A stretch of DNA of 64,000 nt from Planctomycetota bacterium (GCA_019636195.1 JAHBYA010000015.1:1-64000), one strand, 5' to 3'. Shown: positions 24,364-32,879, counted from the stretch's first letter. Notes: generated from the sequence alone by a model not told the origin. Translations and numbers: made by a program.

Positions 24364-26631
24364 TTATCGCCGGTAGTCCTGCCCGCTGATACCCAGCTTG
24401 CCCCCCTTGACCGCAAAGCTCATGGTCGCGCCGTCACGAATCACGATGATCGTGACCGTCTGGTCCGGCGTGGTGCCCTTGATCGCCTCCACAAACTCGT
24501 TGTAGCCGTTGATCGCGGCGCCGTTGTACTCAACCACCAGGTCCCCCACCTTCAAACCGGCGTCTGCCGCGTTGCTGGCCTGCCCCACCGAAGTCAGCCG
24601 CACACAATTGGACTTGCCGATCGACAGCGAGGCTGTGTTGCTGCCGGGCCGAACGGTGACTTCAACGTACTGCTGGCTGGCGCCGTCAACGTAGCAACTG
24701 ACGTAGTACTCGCCCTCAGGCAGAAACGTGAACTCAATCTGTTCGCGGTCGCCCAGCAGTTCATAGCGTGAAAAGCCGCCCTGCTTGCCGCTGAGCATTA
24801 CGTACAACTGCGACCGGTTCACGCCTTCCATGTCCAGCCGCACGGTCACGGTCAGGCTGTTCGTCCCGGTGGGCGAAATGTCGTGGGTGTTGTCGCCCGC
24901 GGCCAGCCACAGGTCGGTCTTGTACAGCACGTCGTTCTGGTTGACTTCAAGCGTGAGGGTGTATTGGCCTGGGTTTGCGGCCTCAAAGCGGTAGTTGCCG
25001 TTGCCGTCGGGGCGGGCGTACAGCATGGAGTTGTTGCCGTTGTCGATGCGGCGCCGACCTTCTACTTCCTTTTCCTTGTCTTTCTCCACCACCACGGGCC
25101 GCAAGGCGATGTAGGTGTTCTGGGGCAGCTTGCCGGTAACGCTCAGCTTGCCGGACAGGCGCGCCGGCGTTTCCAGCACAAAACTGACCGGGTTGCTTCC
25201 GCGCCCGATCTGCACTTTCTGTGAAGCCGGTGCAAACCCGCTGACCATGACGTGGCAGATCCAGGCGCCCTCAGGCAGCCCGGCGTACTCAAGCACGCCG
25301 TCGGCTTTGCCGACGAGCTGCGCGTTGGCCCAGTTGCCGTTTTCGGCCGTGAACCACGCGCTGGCAATCATCAGGACGTTGCGCTGTGTGTCGCGGGCAC
25401 TGACGTGCGCGCGGCAGCCGGCATCAATGCTGAAGTCTTCACGGTTGTCGCCGCCGGCCAGCGTTACTTCACGCGCCACGTTCTGGCCCGCGAAGTACAC
25501 GTTGACCGAGGTCTTGCCCGGCCTCAGGTTCTCGACGCGATAGTTGCCTTCCGCGTCGGTCGTGGCGTACTGGCCGTAGGCCTCTTCGCTGGACATGCGC
25601 CGGCTGTAAGACTCGCCCGTTTCCAGCGACTTCAACGACATCACGCTTGACCTTGAATCTTCAGGCATCGCGCCCCAGCCGTCGTAAATCTCGGCCTCGC
25701 CGTTGCCGATCATGATCGTCGCGTTGGCCAGCGGCGCGCCGCTGGTGTCGGTGACGGTGCCGTACAGGGTGGCGGCACGCGAGAGTTTCAGGTTGTGCTC
25801 GGCGCCGCCGGCATCAAGCGTGACTTCAAGGGGCTCGGCGGTAAGCCAGCCGTGGGCGCGGGCGGCCAGACGCACCTTGCCGGCGCGGGCGCGGATGCGA
25901 TAGCTGCCGTCCTTGTTGCGGAAGCGCTGCTGGTGAATCGCGCCCCAGTAGCCGCCGTGGTCCACCGACACAATCACCGTGTACTCGGCGGGGACGCCGC
26001 CATCGCTGCTGACTGTGCCGGTGACAATCACGGGCACTTCAAACGTGAACTTGAGTGTGGCCCCGGCCTTGGCGGTCTGCTGCTGTGAGCCCAGGTCATC
26101 GTTGCCGACGGTGATGCGATAGCTGTGGGCGGCATCCAGGTCGCCGAAGCGAAAGCGGCCGTGGCTGTCGGTTTCAATCTCGCGGGTGTTGCGCTGCACG
26201 CCGCGAAAGTACTCGTCGTAGGCGGCGTGGGTGGCGGGTAGGTCGCCGTAGTTCCAGTCGGGCGGGTTGACCGGCACGCTGGTGCTGATGGCGGTCACGC
26301 GCGCGCCCGGCACGCCCTTGCCGTTATCGAACACGACCGTGCCGTGGATAATGCCGTGGCCCCTGTCGTCGGGGTTGCTGGGCACCTTGGCGACGGGGCC
26401 AATGGCCTTGGGTGGCGGGGTGTAGGTTGGCGGCGTATTGGCAGGTTGGCGCCCGGGCGGGTTGGGTTTCGGATCAGGCTTGGCGGCGATGTCCGCGGGA
26501 TCATTGACTATGTAGTTGGCCGGCGGCTGGCCGGGGTTGGCCTGCATGAAGCCGTAAACCCCGAACAGGACAGCGACAACGGTGATCAAGCCCTGCACAA
26601 CATTGAAAAGCGAAAGTCTCGGCCCAGCCAT
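24364..26631 (-). CDS. Membrane-anchored multi-CarboxypepD_reg protein with C-terminal PDZ domain
   Basis: A 755-aa protein starting at ATG 26631 (MAGPRLSLF), preceded by GGGGGA. Residues about 8-28 form one membrane anchor, followed by a Pro-rich linker (60-100). The body carries a series of beta-sandwich domains of the carboxypeptidase-regulatory-like type, seen as recurring patterns such as GTVVFDNGKGVPGARV, GTVTDTSGAPLANATI and DAEGNYRVENLRPG. The last 80 residues are a PDZ domain (SVGQASNAADAGLKVGDLVVEYNG...TIIVIRDG). Most of it should lie outside the cytoplasmic membrane. No catalytic motif is visible; a binding or scaffolding role is likely. It leads a minus-strand group that continues with the STN-like protein and the secretin. 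Confidence 0.82.
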   Translation of the reverse strand: MAGPRLSLFNVVQGLITVVAVLFGVYGFMQANPGQPPANYIVNDPADIAAKPDPKPNPPGRQPANTPPTYTPPPKAIGPVAKVPSNPDDRGHGIIHGTVVFDNGKGVPGARVTAISTSVPVNPPDWNYGDLPATHAAYDEYFRGVQRNTREIETDSHGRFRFGDLDAAHSYRITVGNDDLGSQQQTAKAGATLKFTFEVPVIVTGTVSSDGGVPAEYTVIVSVDHGGYWGAIHQQRFRNKDGSYRIRARAGKVRLAARAHGWLTAEPLEVTLDAGGAEHNLKLSRAATLYGTVTDTSGAPLANATIMIGNGEAEIYDGWGAMPEDSRSSVMSLKSLETGESYSRRMSSEEAYGQYATTDAEGNYRVENLRPGKTSVNVYFAGQNVAREVTLAGGDNREDFSIDAGCRAHVSARDTQRNVLMIASAWFTAENGNWANAQLVGKADGVLEYAGLPEGAWICHVMVSGFAPASQKVQIGRGSNPVSFVLETPARLSGKLSVTGKLPQNTYIALRPVVVEKDKEKEVEGRRRIDNGNNSMLYARPDGNGNYRFEAANPGQYTLTLEVNQNDVLYKTDLWLAAGDNTHDISPTGTNSLTVTVRLDMEGVNRSQLYVMLSGKQGGFSRYELLGDREQIEFTFLPEGEYYVSCYVDGASQQYVEVTVRPGSNTASLSIGKSNCVRLTSVGQASNAADAGLKVGDLVVEYNGAAINGYNEFVEAIKGTTPDQTVTIIVIRDGATMSFAVKGGKLGISGQDYRR

Positions 26632-26755
26632 AAGTCCCCCGCCCAAAGAGGATCCAAACGCAATCGGCACACCCATCGGTACGCCCAAGTAGGACGCAAC
26701 GCTACAAGGATAGTTCCGGAAAACCCGCCAAGGGTGGTAACAGCCGTGTAACATG

Positions 26756-26786
26756 AACTTGCGCCGACGCGACGTCGGCGCAAGTT
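26756..26786. terminator. Strong hairpin between sdhB and the PDZ-protein gene
   Basis: A perfect 13-bp inverted repeat, 26756-26768 with 26774-26786 (AACTTGCGCCGAC/GTCGGCGCAAGTT), five-base loop. It begins 18 bases past the sdhB stop on the minus strand. There is no T tract beyond it, so it may terminate weakly, protect the sdh message 3' end, or be a dispersed palindrome. Confidence 0.6.
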
Positions 26787-26804
26787 GCTACCGGGCGGCC
26801 AATT

Positions 26805-27545
26805 CTATTTCTTGCCGCGGATTTTGTTCAGCAGCCAGGCTATGGGGTCGAAGTAGCGGTCGACCACGCGCTCTTTCAGCGGGATGATGCCGTTGTCGGT
26901 GATGCCGATATGCTCGGGGCATACCTCGGTGCAGCAACGCGTGATGTTGCACCAGCCGCTGCCGTACTCTTTGCGAATCGCAGGGATGCGGTCAGCTGTG
27001 TCCAGCGGGTGCATCTCAAGCTGCGCCAGCCGAATCATGAAGCGCGGCCCGACAAACTGGTCGTGCTTGTGGTGGTCGCGCAGCACGTGGCACACGTCCT
27101 GGCACAGAAAGCACTCGATGCACTTGCGGAATTCCTGCACGCGATCGACGTCTTCCTGCATCATGCGGTGGTGGCCGTCGGCGTCGCGGGGCTTGGGCTT
27201 CAATGGCGCGATGCGCTTGTTTTGCTCGTAGTTCCACTTCACGTCGGTGACAAGGTCTTTGATCACGGGGAAAGTCTTTAGCGGCTGGACCGTGACCGTG
27301 CCTTCGGGCAGGCTGTTCAGGCGCGTCATGCAGCTCAGGCGCGGCTTGCCGTTGATTTCCATGCTGCAACTGCCGCACTTGCCGGCCTTGCAGTTCCAGC
27401 GGCAGGCGAGGTCGCCGGCGTGCTCGGCTTGTACGCGGTGCACGGCATCCAGCACAACCATGCCGGGGCCGACCTCGACGGAGTAGTCTTTAAACTCGCC
27501 GCCGTCCTTGTTGCCGCGCCAGATTTTGAAGGTTCGTTGGGCCAT
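26805..27545 (-). CDS. sdhB: Succinate dehydrogenase/fumarate reductase iron-sulfur subunit
   Basis: A 246-aa subunit that carries electrons from the flavoprotein to the membrane quinone site. The [2Fe-2S] motif CRWNCKAGKCGSC lies near residue 48, with a fourth Cys in LSCMTR. The C-terminal half has CIECFLCQDVC near 142 and CNITRCCTEVCP near 200, for the [4Fe-4S] and [3Fe-4S] clusters. Length is normal. It is the last gene of the sdhC-sdhA-sdhB series, 41 bases after sdhA. The subunit sizes (278, 614 and 246 aa with a single large anchor) resemble the Sdh1 type of mycobacteria rather than the E. coli four-subunit form; this comparison is from memory. Confidence 0.96.
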   Translation of the reverse strand: MAQRTFKIWRGNKDGGEFKDYSVEVGPGMVVLDAVHRVQAEHAGDLACRWNCKAGKCGSCSMEINGKPRLSCMTRLNSLPEGTVTVQPLKTFPVIKDLVTDVKWNYEQNKRIAPLKPKPRDADGHHRMMQEDVDRVQEFRKCIECFLCQDVCHVLRDHHKHDQFVGPRFMIRLAQLEMHPLDTADRIPAIRKEYGSGWCNITRCCTEVCPEHIGITDNGIIPLKERVVDRYFDPIAWLLNKIRGKK

Positions 27546-27554
27546 GCCTGTGTA

Positions 27555-27574
27555 CCCGTCGCTTGCGCTCCGGG
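27555..27574. repeat. Short dispersed-repeat-like sequence between sdhA and sdhB
   Basis: The sequence CCCGTCGCTTGCGCTCCGGG occupies most of the 41-base gap between sdhA and sdhB. It matches a pattern I recall as abundant in planctomycete intergenic regions (AGCCCGGAGCGCAAGCGACGGG on the other strand). A related TCGCTTGCGCGA hairpin occurs at 52023-52038. Recognition is from memory, so confidence is limited. Confidence 0.35.
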
Positions 27575-27586
27575 CTCCTGTTTCTG

Positions 27587-29431
27587 CTACTGATAGTCCG
27601 CGCCTACTTTGCCTGCTTCAAGGTCTTCGATCTTGCTGTTGGCAATTTCGACCAGCGGTTGCGGGCCGGCTGGGCGCTGCCGCTTTTCGACAACCATGTC
27701 GCCGTCATTGCCGCGCTTGATGATCACGTTGTACTTGACCCACTCTTCGCGCTCGCCGGGAAAGTCTTCGCGGGTGTGCGCGCCGCGGCTTTCTTCGCGG
27801 GTCAGCGCCGCCTTGGTCACGGCCTCGCTGCACAGCAGCAGGTTGCGCAAATCCAGCGCCGTGTGCCAGCCGGCGTTGTACTGGCTTGTGGCATGGGCCT
27901 TGGCGGTGGCGGCCTCGGCGCTGAGCTCTTTCAGTTTTTCGACGGCGGTTTCCAGCTCGGATTTGGTGCGGATGATGCCAACGTTGTGCGACATCATGTC
28001 CTGCAGCTTGTCCTGCACGACAAACGGGTTAGAGCCTGACTCGCGGTTCAGTATGTCCGTCGCGCGGCGCATGCTTGCTTCAACCTGGTCCTTGTCGATC
28101 ACGGGCGCTTGCGCGCTTGCGGCAAAGTCACAGGCGCCGGCGCCCGCGCGCTTGCCGAACACAATCAGGTCGCTCAGCGAATTGCCGCCCAGCCGGTTCG
28201 CCCCGTGCAGGCCGGCTGCGCATTCACCCGCGGCAAACAGGCCGGGCACGGTGGTCATCTGGCTTTCGGCGTCCACACGAATGCCGCCCATGAAGTAGTG
28301 CAGCGTCGGGCCCACTTCCATGGGGTCTTTGGTGATATCGACTTCGGCCAGCTCTTTGAACTGGTGGTACATGCCGGGCAGGCGGCGCTTGATCTGCTCG
28401 GCGGGCAGGCGACTTGCGATATCAAGGTAAACGCCGCCGTGCTCGCTGCCGCGGCCGGCCTTGACTTCGGCGTTGATGGCGCGGGCGACTTCGTCGCGCG
28501 TCAGCAGCTCAGGCGGCCGGCGCGCGGACTTGTCGCCCTTGAGCCAGCGGTTGGCTTCGTCTTCCGTGTCTGCGGTTTCGGCGGCGAACTTGGCCGGGAT
28601 GTACCCGAACATGAAGCGCTTGCCTTCTTTGTTTTTGAGAATGCCGCCGTCGCCGCGCACGCCTTCCGTTACCAGTGTCCCGCGCACGCTGGGCGGCCAG
28701 ACCATGCCGGTCGGGTGAAACTGCGTAAACTCAAGGTCCATCAGCTCGGCGCCGGCCAGATACGCCATGGCCAGGCCGTCGCCGCTGTACTCCCAGCTGT
28801 TGCTGGTAATGCGCCAGGCCTTGCCCGCGCCGCCGGTGGCAAGCACGACGGCCTTTGCCTTGAAAATCACGAAGCGCCCGGTGTCGCGCCAGTAGGCCAG
28901 CGCGCCGCACACGCGGTCGCCGTCTTTCAGCAGGTCCAGCACCGTGCACTCCATGTGCACGTGAATGCCCTGGTGCACGCCGTGGTCCTGCAACGTGCGA
29001 ATCAGCTCAAGGCCCGTGCGGTCGCCGACGTGCGCCAGCCGCGGATAGCGGTGGCCGCCGAAGTTGCGCTGGCTGATCAAGCCCTGCCTGGTGCGGTCAA
29101 ACACCGCGCCCCATTCTTCAAGCTCACGCACCCGATCAGGTGCTTCTTTGGCGTGCAGCTCGGCCATGCGCCAGTTGTTCAGAAACTTGCCGCCACGCAT
29201 GGTGTCGCGGAAGTGCACTTTCCAGTTGTCGCGCGCGTCCACGTTGCCCATGGCAGCCGCCATGCCGCCTTCGGCCATAACGGTGTGCGCCTTGCCCAGC
29301 AGGGATTTGCAGACAAGCCCGGTGTTGACGCCGCGGGCCGCGCACTCAATGGCTGCGCGCAGACCGGCGCCGCCCGCGCCGATGACAAGCACGTCGTGCT
29401 CAAGGGTCTGGATTTCGTTCAGGTCGGCCAT
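27587..29431 (-). CDS. sdhA: Succinate dehydrogenase/fumarate reductase flavoprotein subunit
   Basis: A 614-aa catalytic subunit that oxidises succinate to fumarate (or the reverse) with covalently bound FAD. The dinucleotide motif VLVIGAGGAGLRAAIE opens the protein. The FAD-attachment histidine lies in KSLLGKAHTVMAEGGMAAAMG. Substrate-site segments LEFTQFHPTGMV, EGVRGDGGIL and HYFMGGIRVD are present, and LHGANRLGGNSLSDLIVFG marks the C-terminal FAD contact. Length is standard. It lies between sdhC and sdhB in one operon; an inverted repeat occupies the sdhC-sdhA gap. Confidence 0.97.
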   Translation of the reverse strand: MADLNEIQTLEHDVLVIGAGGAGLRAAIECAARGVNTGLVCKSLLGKAHTVMAEGGMAAAMGNVDARDNWKVHFRDTMRGGKFLNNWRMAELHAKEAPDRVRELEEWGAVFDRTRQGLISQRNFGGHRYPRLAHVGDRTGLELIRTLQDHGVHQGIHVHMECTVLDLLKDGDRVCGALAYWRDTGRFVIFKAKAVVLATGGAGKAWRITSNSWEYSGDGLAMAYLAGAELMDLEFTQFHPTGMVWPPSVRGTLVTEGVRGDGGILKNKEGKRFMFGYIPAKFAAETADTEDEANRWLKGDKSARRPPELLTRDEVARAINAEVKAGRGSEHGGVYLDIASRLPAEQIKRRLPGMYHQFKELAEVDITKDPMEVGPTLHYFMGGIRVDAESQMTTVPGLFAAGECAAGLHGANRLGGNSLSDLIVFGKRAGAGACDFAASAQAPVIDKDQVEASMRRATDILNRESGSNPFVVQDKLQDMMSHNVGIIRTKSELETAVEKLKELSAEAATAKAHATSQYNAGWHTALDLRNLLLCSEAVTKAALTREESRGAHTREDFPGEREEWVKYNVIIKRGNDGDMVVEKRQRPAGPQPLVEIANSKIEDLEAGKVGADYQ

Positions 29432-29437
29432 GGGTCA

Positions 29438-29506
29438 GTTCGAGGTTCGGAGTTCGGGGTTCGGAGTTGCAGCCCGGCTGGTAACGCCGAACTTCGAACC
29501 TCGAAC
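29438..29506. repeat. 20-bp inverted repeat in the sdhC-sdhA gap
   Basis: Arm 29438-29457 (GTTCGAGGTTCGGAGTTCGG) pairs with 29487-29506 at 19 of 20 positions, the exception being a G-T type pair; a direct GTTCGG repeat lies in the loop. It forms a large hairpin between sdhC and sdhA. It could be a processing or partial termination signal, or an inserted dispersed repeat. Confidence 0.75.
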
Positions 29507-29514
29507 GCCGCACG

Positions 29515-30351
29515 CTACCAGGTATTCAAGTCCTTAATCACACCCTTGCTGCACAGCATGATGTAGAAGTCCGTAAACGCCACCCACACCAGGCTCAACC
29601 ACGCGAACAACATGTGGCGCTGGTTCAGCCATGTGGACTTCTTCCAGACCTTGTGGGCCGTCTTGCTGCCGCTGTCGCACGAGAAACAGTCTTTGCGGCC
29701 GCCGATCAGGTGACGCCACGAGTGGCAGCCGAACGTGTAGCCGCTGATCAGCACCACGTTGATCAGCATGACCAGCGTGCCCACGCCAATGCCGAAGCGG
29801 CCATTCTTGAAGAAGGCCAGGCCGACGTCGTACCACAGGAACACAAGCAGGAACAGCGCGCCGTACAGCGCGTAGCGGTGCAGGTTCTGGACCAGCAGCA
29901 GCGCAGTTTCGCCCCGGTACTTCAGGGGCGCGCCGCGCACGGCACAGCCCGGCGGTGTCGCGAAAAACGCGCGATAGTAGGCCTTGCGATAGTAGTAGCA
30001 GGTCATGCGGAACATGATTGCCAGCACCGGAAACATGAAGCCCGGCGACTGCGGCACAAAGCGCGGCCACCACGCGGGAAATGTGCCCAGCCAGGCGTGC
30101 TTCAGGGGCGCGGCGTTGGGATAGTTGACGCTGTCCAGCGTGGTGAACAGCGGCGGTGCAACCAGCGGGCTGAGGTACGGGTCAGCCCACATGTAGTAGC
30201 CCTGGAACACGCGCACGGTCAGGTAGCCGAAGAACACCGTCAGGCCGATGGCGGTGGCGGCCCAGCCCTTCCACCACGGGTCAGAGCGCGTGGTTGCAAG
30301 AAAGTCATCTTTGTGTCCGCCGATATCAGCAGAGGCAGTTGCGGTGTTCAT
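29515..30351 (-). CDS. sdhC: Succinate dehydrogenase membrane anchor subunit (single large type)
   Basis: A 278-aa integral membrane protein. Hydrophobic segments occur near residues 30-50, 100-118 (FMFPVLAIMFRMTCYYY), 150-172 (LHRYALYGALFLLVFLWYDVG), 185-208 and 245-265. Several histidines (NLHRY, CHSWRH, QRHM) lie near membrane edges and could bind heme or quinone. It should anchor SdhA and SdhB and reduce quinone. The sequence does not look like E. coli SdhC or SdhD; size and order (anchor first) fit the single-anchor Sdh found in actinobacteria and some other phyla. A distinctive GGRKDCFSCD segment is present. Function is assigned mainly from operon context. Confidence 0.85.
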   Translation of the reverse strand: MNTATASADIGGHKDDFLATTRSDPWWKGWAATAIGLTVFFGYLTVRVFQGYYMWADPYLSPLVAPPLFTTLDSVNYPNAAPLKHAWLGTFPAWWPRFVPQSPGFMFPVLAIMFRMTCYYYRKAYYRAFFATPPGCAVRGAPLKYRGETALLLVQNLHRYALYGALFLLVFLWYDVGLAFFKNGRFGIGVGTLVMLINVVLISGYTFGCHSWRHLIGGRKDCFSCDSGSKTAHKVWKKSTWLNQRHMLFAWLSLVWVAFTDFYIMLCSKGVIKDLNTW

Positions 30352-30473
30352 CGACAGTTACTCAGGCCAAGCCGGCGCCGGTTTAATACTGCTGCACCCT
30401 GAGCGCAACTGCGCAGAAAAAATGGGGAAATGCGCGTGCACCTCGAATGCGTTAGGATTGAAGCAACAGGGAC

Positions 30474-30492
30474 AGGCGCCCGCCGGGCGCCT
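30474..30492. promoter_or_regulatory. Hairpin in the sdhC/MFS divergent region
   Basis: Eight-bp perfect palindrome (30474-30481 with 30485-30492, AGGCGCCC/GGGCGCCT, three-base loop) ending 10 bases before the MFS start. It may be an operator, or a leader structure covering the ribosome-binding region, which has no visible Shine-Dalgarno. The 151-bp gap 30352-30502 must contain the sdh and MFS promoters; I could not place -10/-35 boxes with confidence. Confidence 0.35.
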
Positions 30493-30502
30493 GAGTGATT
30501 GA

Positions 30503-31846
30503 ATGGGGGCTTCGTCACATCCGAAGGTGAATGAGCGCGCCGTGGTCCTGCTGATCGCGGCGATGCACTTCATTAACATCCTCGACTTCATGATCGTCAT
30601 GCCGCTGGGGCCGGACTTCAGCCAGGCCCTGGGCATCCCCAGCAACCGCATGGGCGACGTGGCGGGCGCATACACCCTTGCCGCCGCGGTTTCCGGTATT
30701 GCCGGCAGTTTCTTTCTGGACCGCTTTGACCGGCGCAGGGCGCTGGCTGTCTCGATGGCTGGGCTGGTGATTGCCACCGCGTTGTGCGGGCTGGCGTGGG
30801 ACCTGTACTCGCTGCTGGGGGCACGCGTGCTGGCGGGGTTGTTCGGCGGCCCGGCGATGGCGCTTTCGCTGGCAGTGGTCACAGACGTGGTGCCGGCCAA
30901 GCGGCGCGGCCGTGCCATGGCGGCGGTGATGACCGCGTTTTCGGTGGCCAGCATCGCGGGCGTGCCGCTGGCACTGGAGATCGCGAACCTGGGCAGTTGG
31001 CGCGCGCCGTTCTTTGCCGTCGCGGCGCTGGGCGCGGGCGTGACTTTCGCCGGGATCTTCCTGTTGCCTTCGTTGCGGCTGCACCTGCTTTCGGGCGTGA
31101 AGCCGCCGGGGCTTGCGATGCTGCGCCTGTTGCGCGAGCCGCTGCCGCTGCTTTCGTACCTGTCGATCACGGCCATGATGTTCAGCGCGTTCACGATCAT
31201 CCCGCACATCCCGACGTATCTGGTTTTCAACCTGGGCTACGACGGCGAGCAGTGGCTGCGCGAGCTGCTGGCGCCGATCGGCGGCAAACCCAGCGTGCTG
31301 GGCCCGCTGTACCTGTTCGGCGGCTTGCTGAGCTTGCTGGTGATGCAGTTTGTCGGGCGGCTGACCGACCGGCTTGGCTCGGGTGTCGTAAGCTGGATCG
31401 GCGCCGTGCTGGTGATCGCGGTGATCTGGTTCTGGTTCATTGACTACAACCCGGTGTTGCCGGTTGTGCTGCTGTTCATGGCCTACATGGGCAGCATGAG
31501 CATGCGCGGTGTGCCGGCGCGCGCGCTTGACACAAAAATCCCGCGGGCGCACGAGCGAGCAAGTTTCATGTCGCTGCAAAGTGCTGTGCAGCACTTCGCA
31601 CTGGCGGGCGCGGCCATCATGTCGTCGCGCATCCTGACTGAAAACGCGGACAAGAGCCTGAACGGCATACCCACGCTGGGATGGATTTCGGTGGCGTTTG
31701 CGGTGCTGCTGCCGACCAGCGTCACGATCGCTGAGCGCATGCTCAAGCGCCGCGACGGTGGAAACACGGAAACGTTGATCGCGGCTGGCGCGCCGGTAAC
31801 GGCCCCGGCACCGCCCGCGCAGGTTGCGGCAGGCACGGACCATTGA
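30503..31846 (+). CDS. MFS transporter (drug/sugar efflux type)
   Basis: A 447-aa major facilitator protein with about 12 hydrophobic segments spanning residues 12-410. Motif A-like sequence FFLDRFDRRRALAVSM follows TM2. TM1 is MHFINILDFMIVMPLGPDF, and TM4-5 carries LFGGPAMALSLAVVTDVVPAKRRGRAMAAVM, both typical of the AraJ/DHA1 efflux group. A second motif A-like loop (GRLTDRLGSG) occurs in the C-terminal half. The C-terminal 40 residues are hydrophilic and Ala/Pro-rich. The substrate cannot be read from the sequence. It probably forms an operon with the GNAT gene 12 bases downstream. Confidence 0.9.
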   Translation: MGASSHPKVNERAVVLLIAAMHFINILDFMIVMPLGPDFSQALGIPSNRMGDVAGAYTLAAAVSGIAGSFFLDRFDRRRALAVSMAGLVIATALCGLAWDLYSLLGARVLAGLFGGPAMALSLAVVTDVVPAKRRGRAMAAVMTAFSVASIAGVPLALEIANLGSWRAPFFAVAALGAGVTFAGIFLLPSLRLHLLSGVKPPGLAMLRLLREPLPLLSYLSITAMMFSAFTIIPHIPTYLVFNLGYDGEQWLRELLAPIGGKPSVLGPLYLFGGLLSLLVMQFVGRLTDRLGSGVVSWIGAVLVIAVIWFWFIDYNPVLPVVLLFMAYMGSMSMRGVPARALDTKIPRAHERASFMSLQSAVQHFALAGAAIMSSRILTENADKSLNGIPTLGWISVAFAVLLPTSVTIAERMLKRRDGGNTETLIAAGAPVTAPAPPAQVAAGTDH

Positions 31847-31858
31847 CAGGTCAAGACC

Positions 31859-32305
31859 ATGAACCAACTCTTGTACAGGCCCGCAGTGTTGCACGATGTA
31901 CCGGCGCTGTTGCCGATGATGGCGGCCTTCAATGCCGGCGAAGGCATTGCATTCAGCACCGGTGCGTTCCAGCCGCCGCTGGAAACGCTGATCCGCAACC
32001 CTGAACTCGGCGCCGCGCTGGTGTTTGAAAAACCCGGCGTGATCGGCTACGGCGTGGTCACCTGGAACTTTGACCTTGAGTACGGCGGCCGTGACGCCTT
32101 TTTGACCGAGCTGTGGATTGAACCCGCGTTGCGCGGCAACGGCATGGGCCGCCGCGCGTTGGCACTGCTTGAAGACTTCGCGCGCGCGCAGGGCGCCGCT
32201 GCATTGCACCTCGCGGTGCGCGGCGACAACACAGCCGCTGTGCGGCTGTACGAGACAAGCGGCTATGAGGACCTGCCGCGCAGATTTTTGAGCAAGAAGT
32301 TGTAG
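31859..32305 (+). CDS. GNAT-family N-acetyltransferase
   Basis: A 148-aa GCN5-related acetyltransferase that transfers an acetyl group from acetyl-CoA to an unknown amine. Motif A is visible as LWIEPALRGNGMGRRALALLEDFA near residue 82, with the R-x-x-G-x-G/A CoA loop. Motif B follows as LHLAVRGDNTAAVRLYETSGYED. Length is normal for a single-domain GNAT. It starts 12 bases after the MFS stop, which suggests one transcript. Confidence 0.9.
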   Translation: MNQLLYRPAVLHDVPALLPMMAAFNAGEGIAFSTGAFQPPLETLIRNPELGAALVFEKPGVIGYGVVTWNFDLEYGGRDAFLTELWIEPALRGNGMGRRALALLEDFARAQGAAALHLAVRGDNTAAVRLYETSGYEDLPRRFLSKKL

Positions 32306-32364
32306 CCGCGTTTCTGTTTGCGCCGCGCGATGCCGGATGGCACATTCGCGCGCCGGAGAGACTC

Positions 32365-32742
32365 ATGGCTGCGAACCTTGAGAAGGGCATTCCAGTGCTG
32401 CCCGCCGATGACGTGGAAGCGACAGCGGCGTTTTACCGCGACAAGCTCGGGTTCACGGAAGCGTTTCGCGATGCCACGCCCGCCAGCTACGTCGGCATGC
32501 GGCGCGACGAGGTCGAAGTTCACTTTGCCGGCGTCACCGGCGGCATTGCCCGCACCATCGGCGAACAGACCATGTGCCGCTTTGTCGTCGATGACGTTGA
32601 CCAGTTGTACGCCGAGTACAAGCAGCACGACGTGATTCACCCCAACGGCCACCTGCAGAACAAGCCCTGGGGCACGCGCGAGTTCGGTGTGATTGACCCG
32701 ACCGGCGTGTGCCTGACTTTCTACAAAGTGAACACGGACTGA
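32365..32742 (+). CDS. Glyoxalase/bleomycin-resistance-like VOC protein
   Basis: A 125-aa member of the vicinal oxygen chelate superfamily. Typical features are IPVLPADDVEATAAFYRDKLGFTE at the N terminus, the central strand EVEVHFAG, and the ending GTREFGVIDPTGVCLTFY. The layout (no complete metal triad evident) is like bleomycin-binding or uncharacterised VOC proteins rather than glyoxalase I. GGAGAG lies a few bases upstream of ATG 32365. It is 59 bases after the GNAT gene and may share its transcript. The substrate is unknown. Confidence 0.88.
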   Translation: MAANLEKGIPVLPADDVEATAAFYRDKLGFTEAFRDATPASYVGMRRDEVEVHFAGVTGGIARTIGEQTMCRFVVDDVDQLYAEYKQHDVIHPNGHLQNKPWGTREFGVIDPTGVCLTFYKVNTD

Positions 32743-32759
32743 GCCGCACTAACGACAAA

Positions 32760-32779
32760 CCCGGCACTCGCGTGCCGGG
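32760..32779. terminator. Hairpin after the VOC gene
   Basis: Eight-bp stem, 32760-32767 with 32772-32779 (CCCGGCAC/GTGCCGGG), loop TCGC, 17 bases past the VOC stop. There is no T tract, so termination strength is uncertain. It also faces the 3' end of the minus-strand tRNA-Ser gene. Confidence 0.6.
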
Positions 32780-32789
32780 CTGAATGTTG

Positions 32790-32879
32790 TGGCGGAGGGG
32801 GGGGGATTCGAACCCCCGATGACCTTTCGGCCATTTCGGTTTTCGAAACCGACGCGATCAACCACTCTGCCACCCCTCC
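32790..32879 (-). tRNA. tRNA-Ser (anticodon CGA)
   Basis: The minus strand begins GGAGGGGTGGCAGAGTGG, with a 7-bp acceptor stem closing with CCCCTCC. The anticodon stem TCGGT/ACCGA holds loop TTCGAAA, anticodon CGA, reading UCG. A long variable arm (GGCCGAAAGGTC) is typical of serine tRNA, and the T arm contains GGTTCGAATCC. Discriminator G and CCA are encoded. Confidence 0.97.

Noticed and set aside
30515..32209. 564-aa minus-strand frame opposite the MFS and GNAT genes
   Set aside because: Antisense shadow very rich in Arg, Gln and His. The MFS and GNAT motifs on the plus strand are unequivocal.
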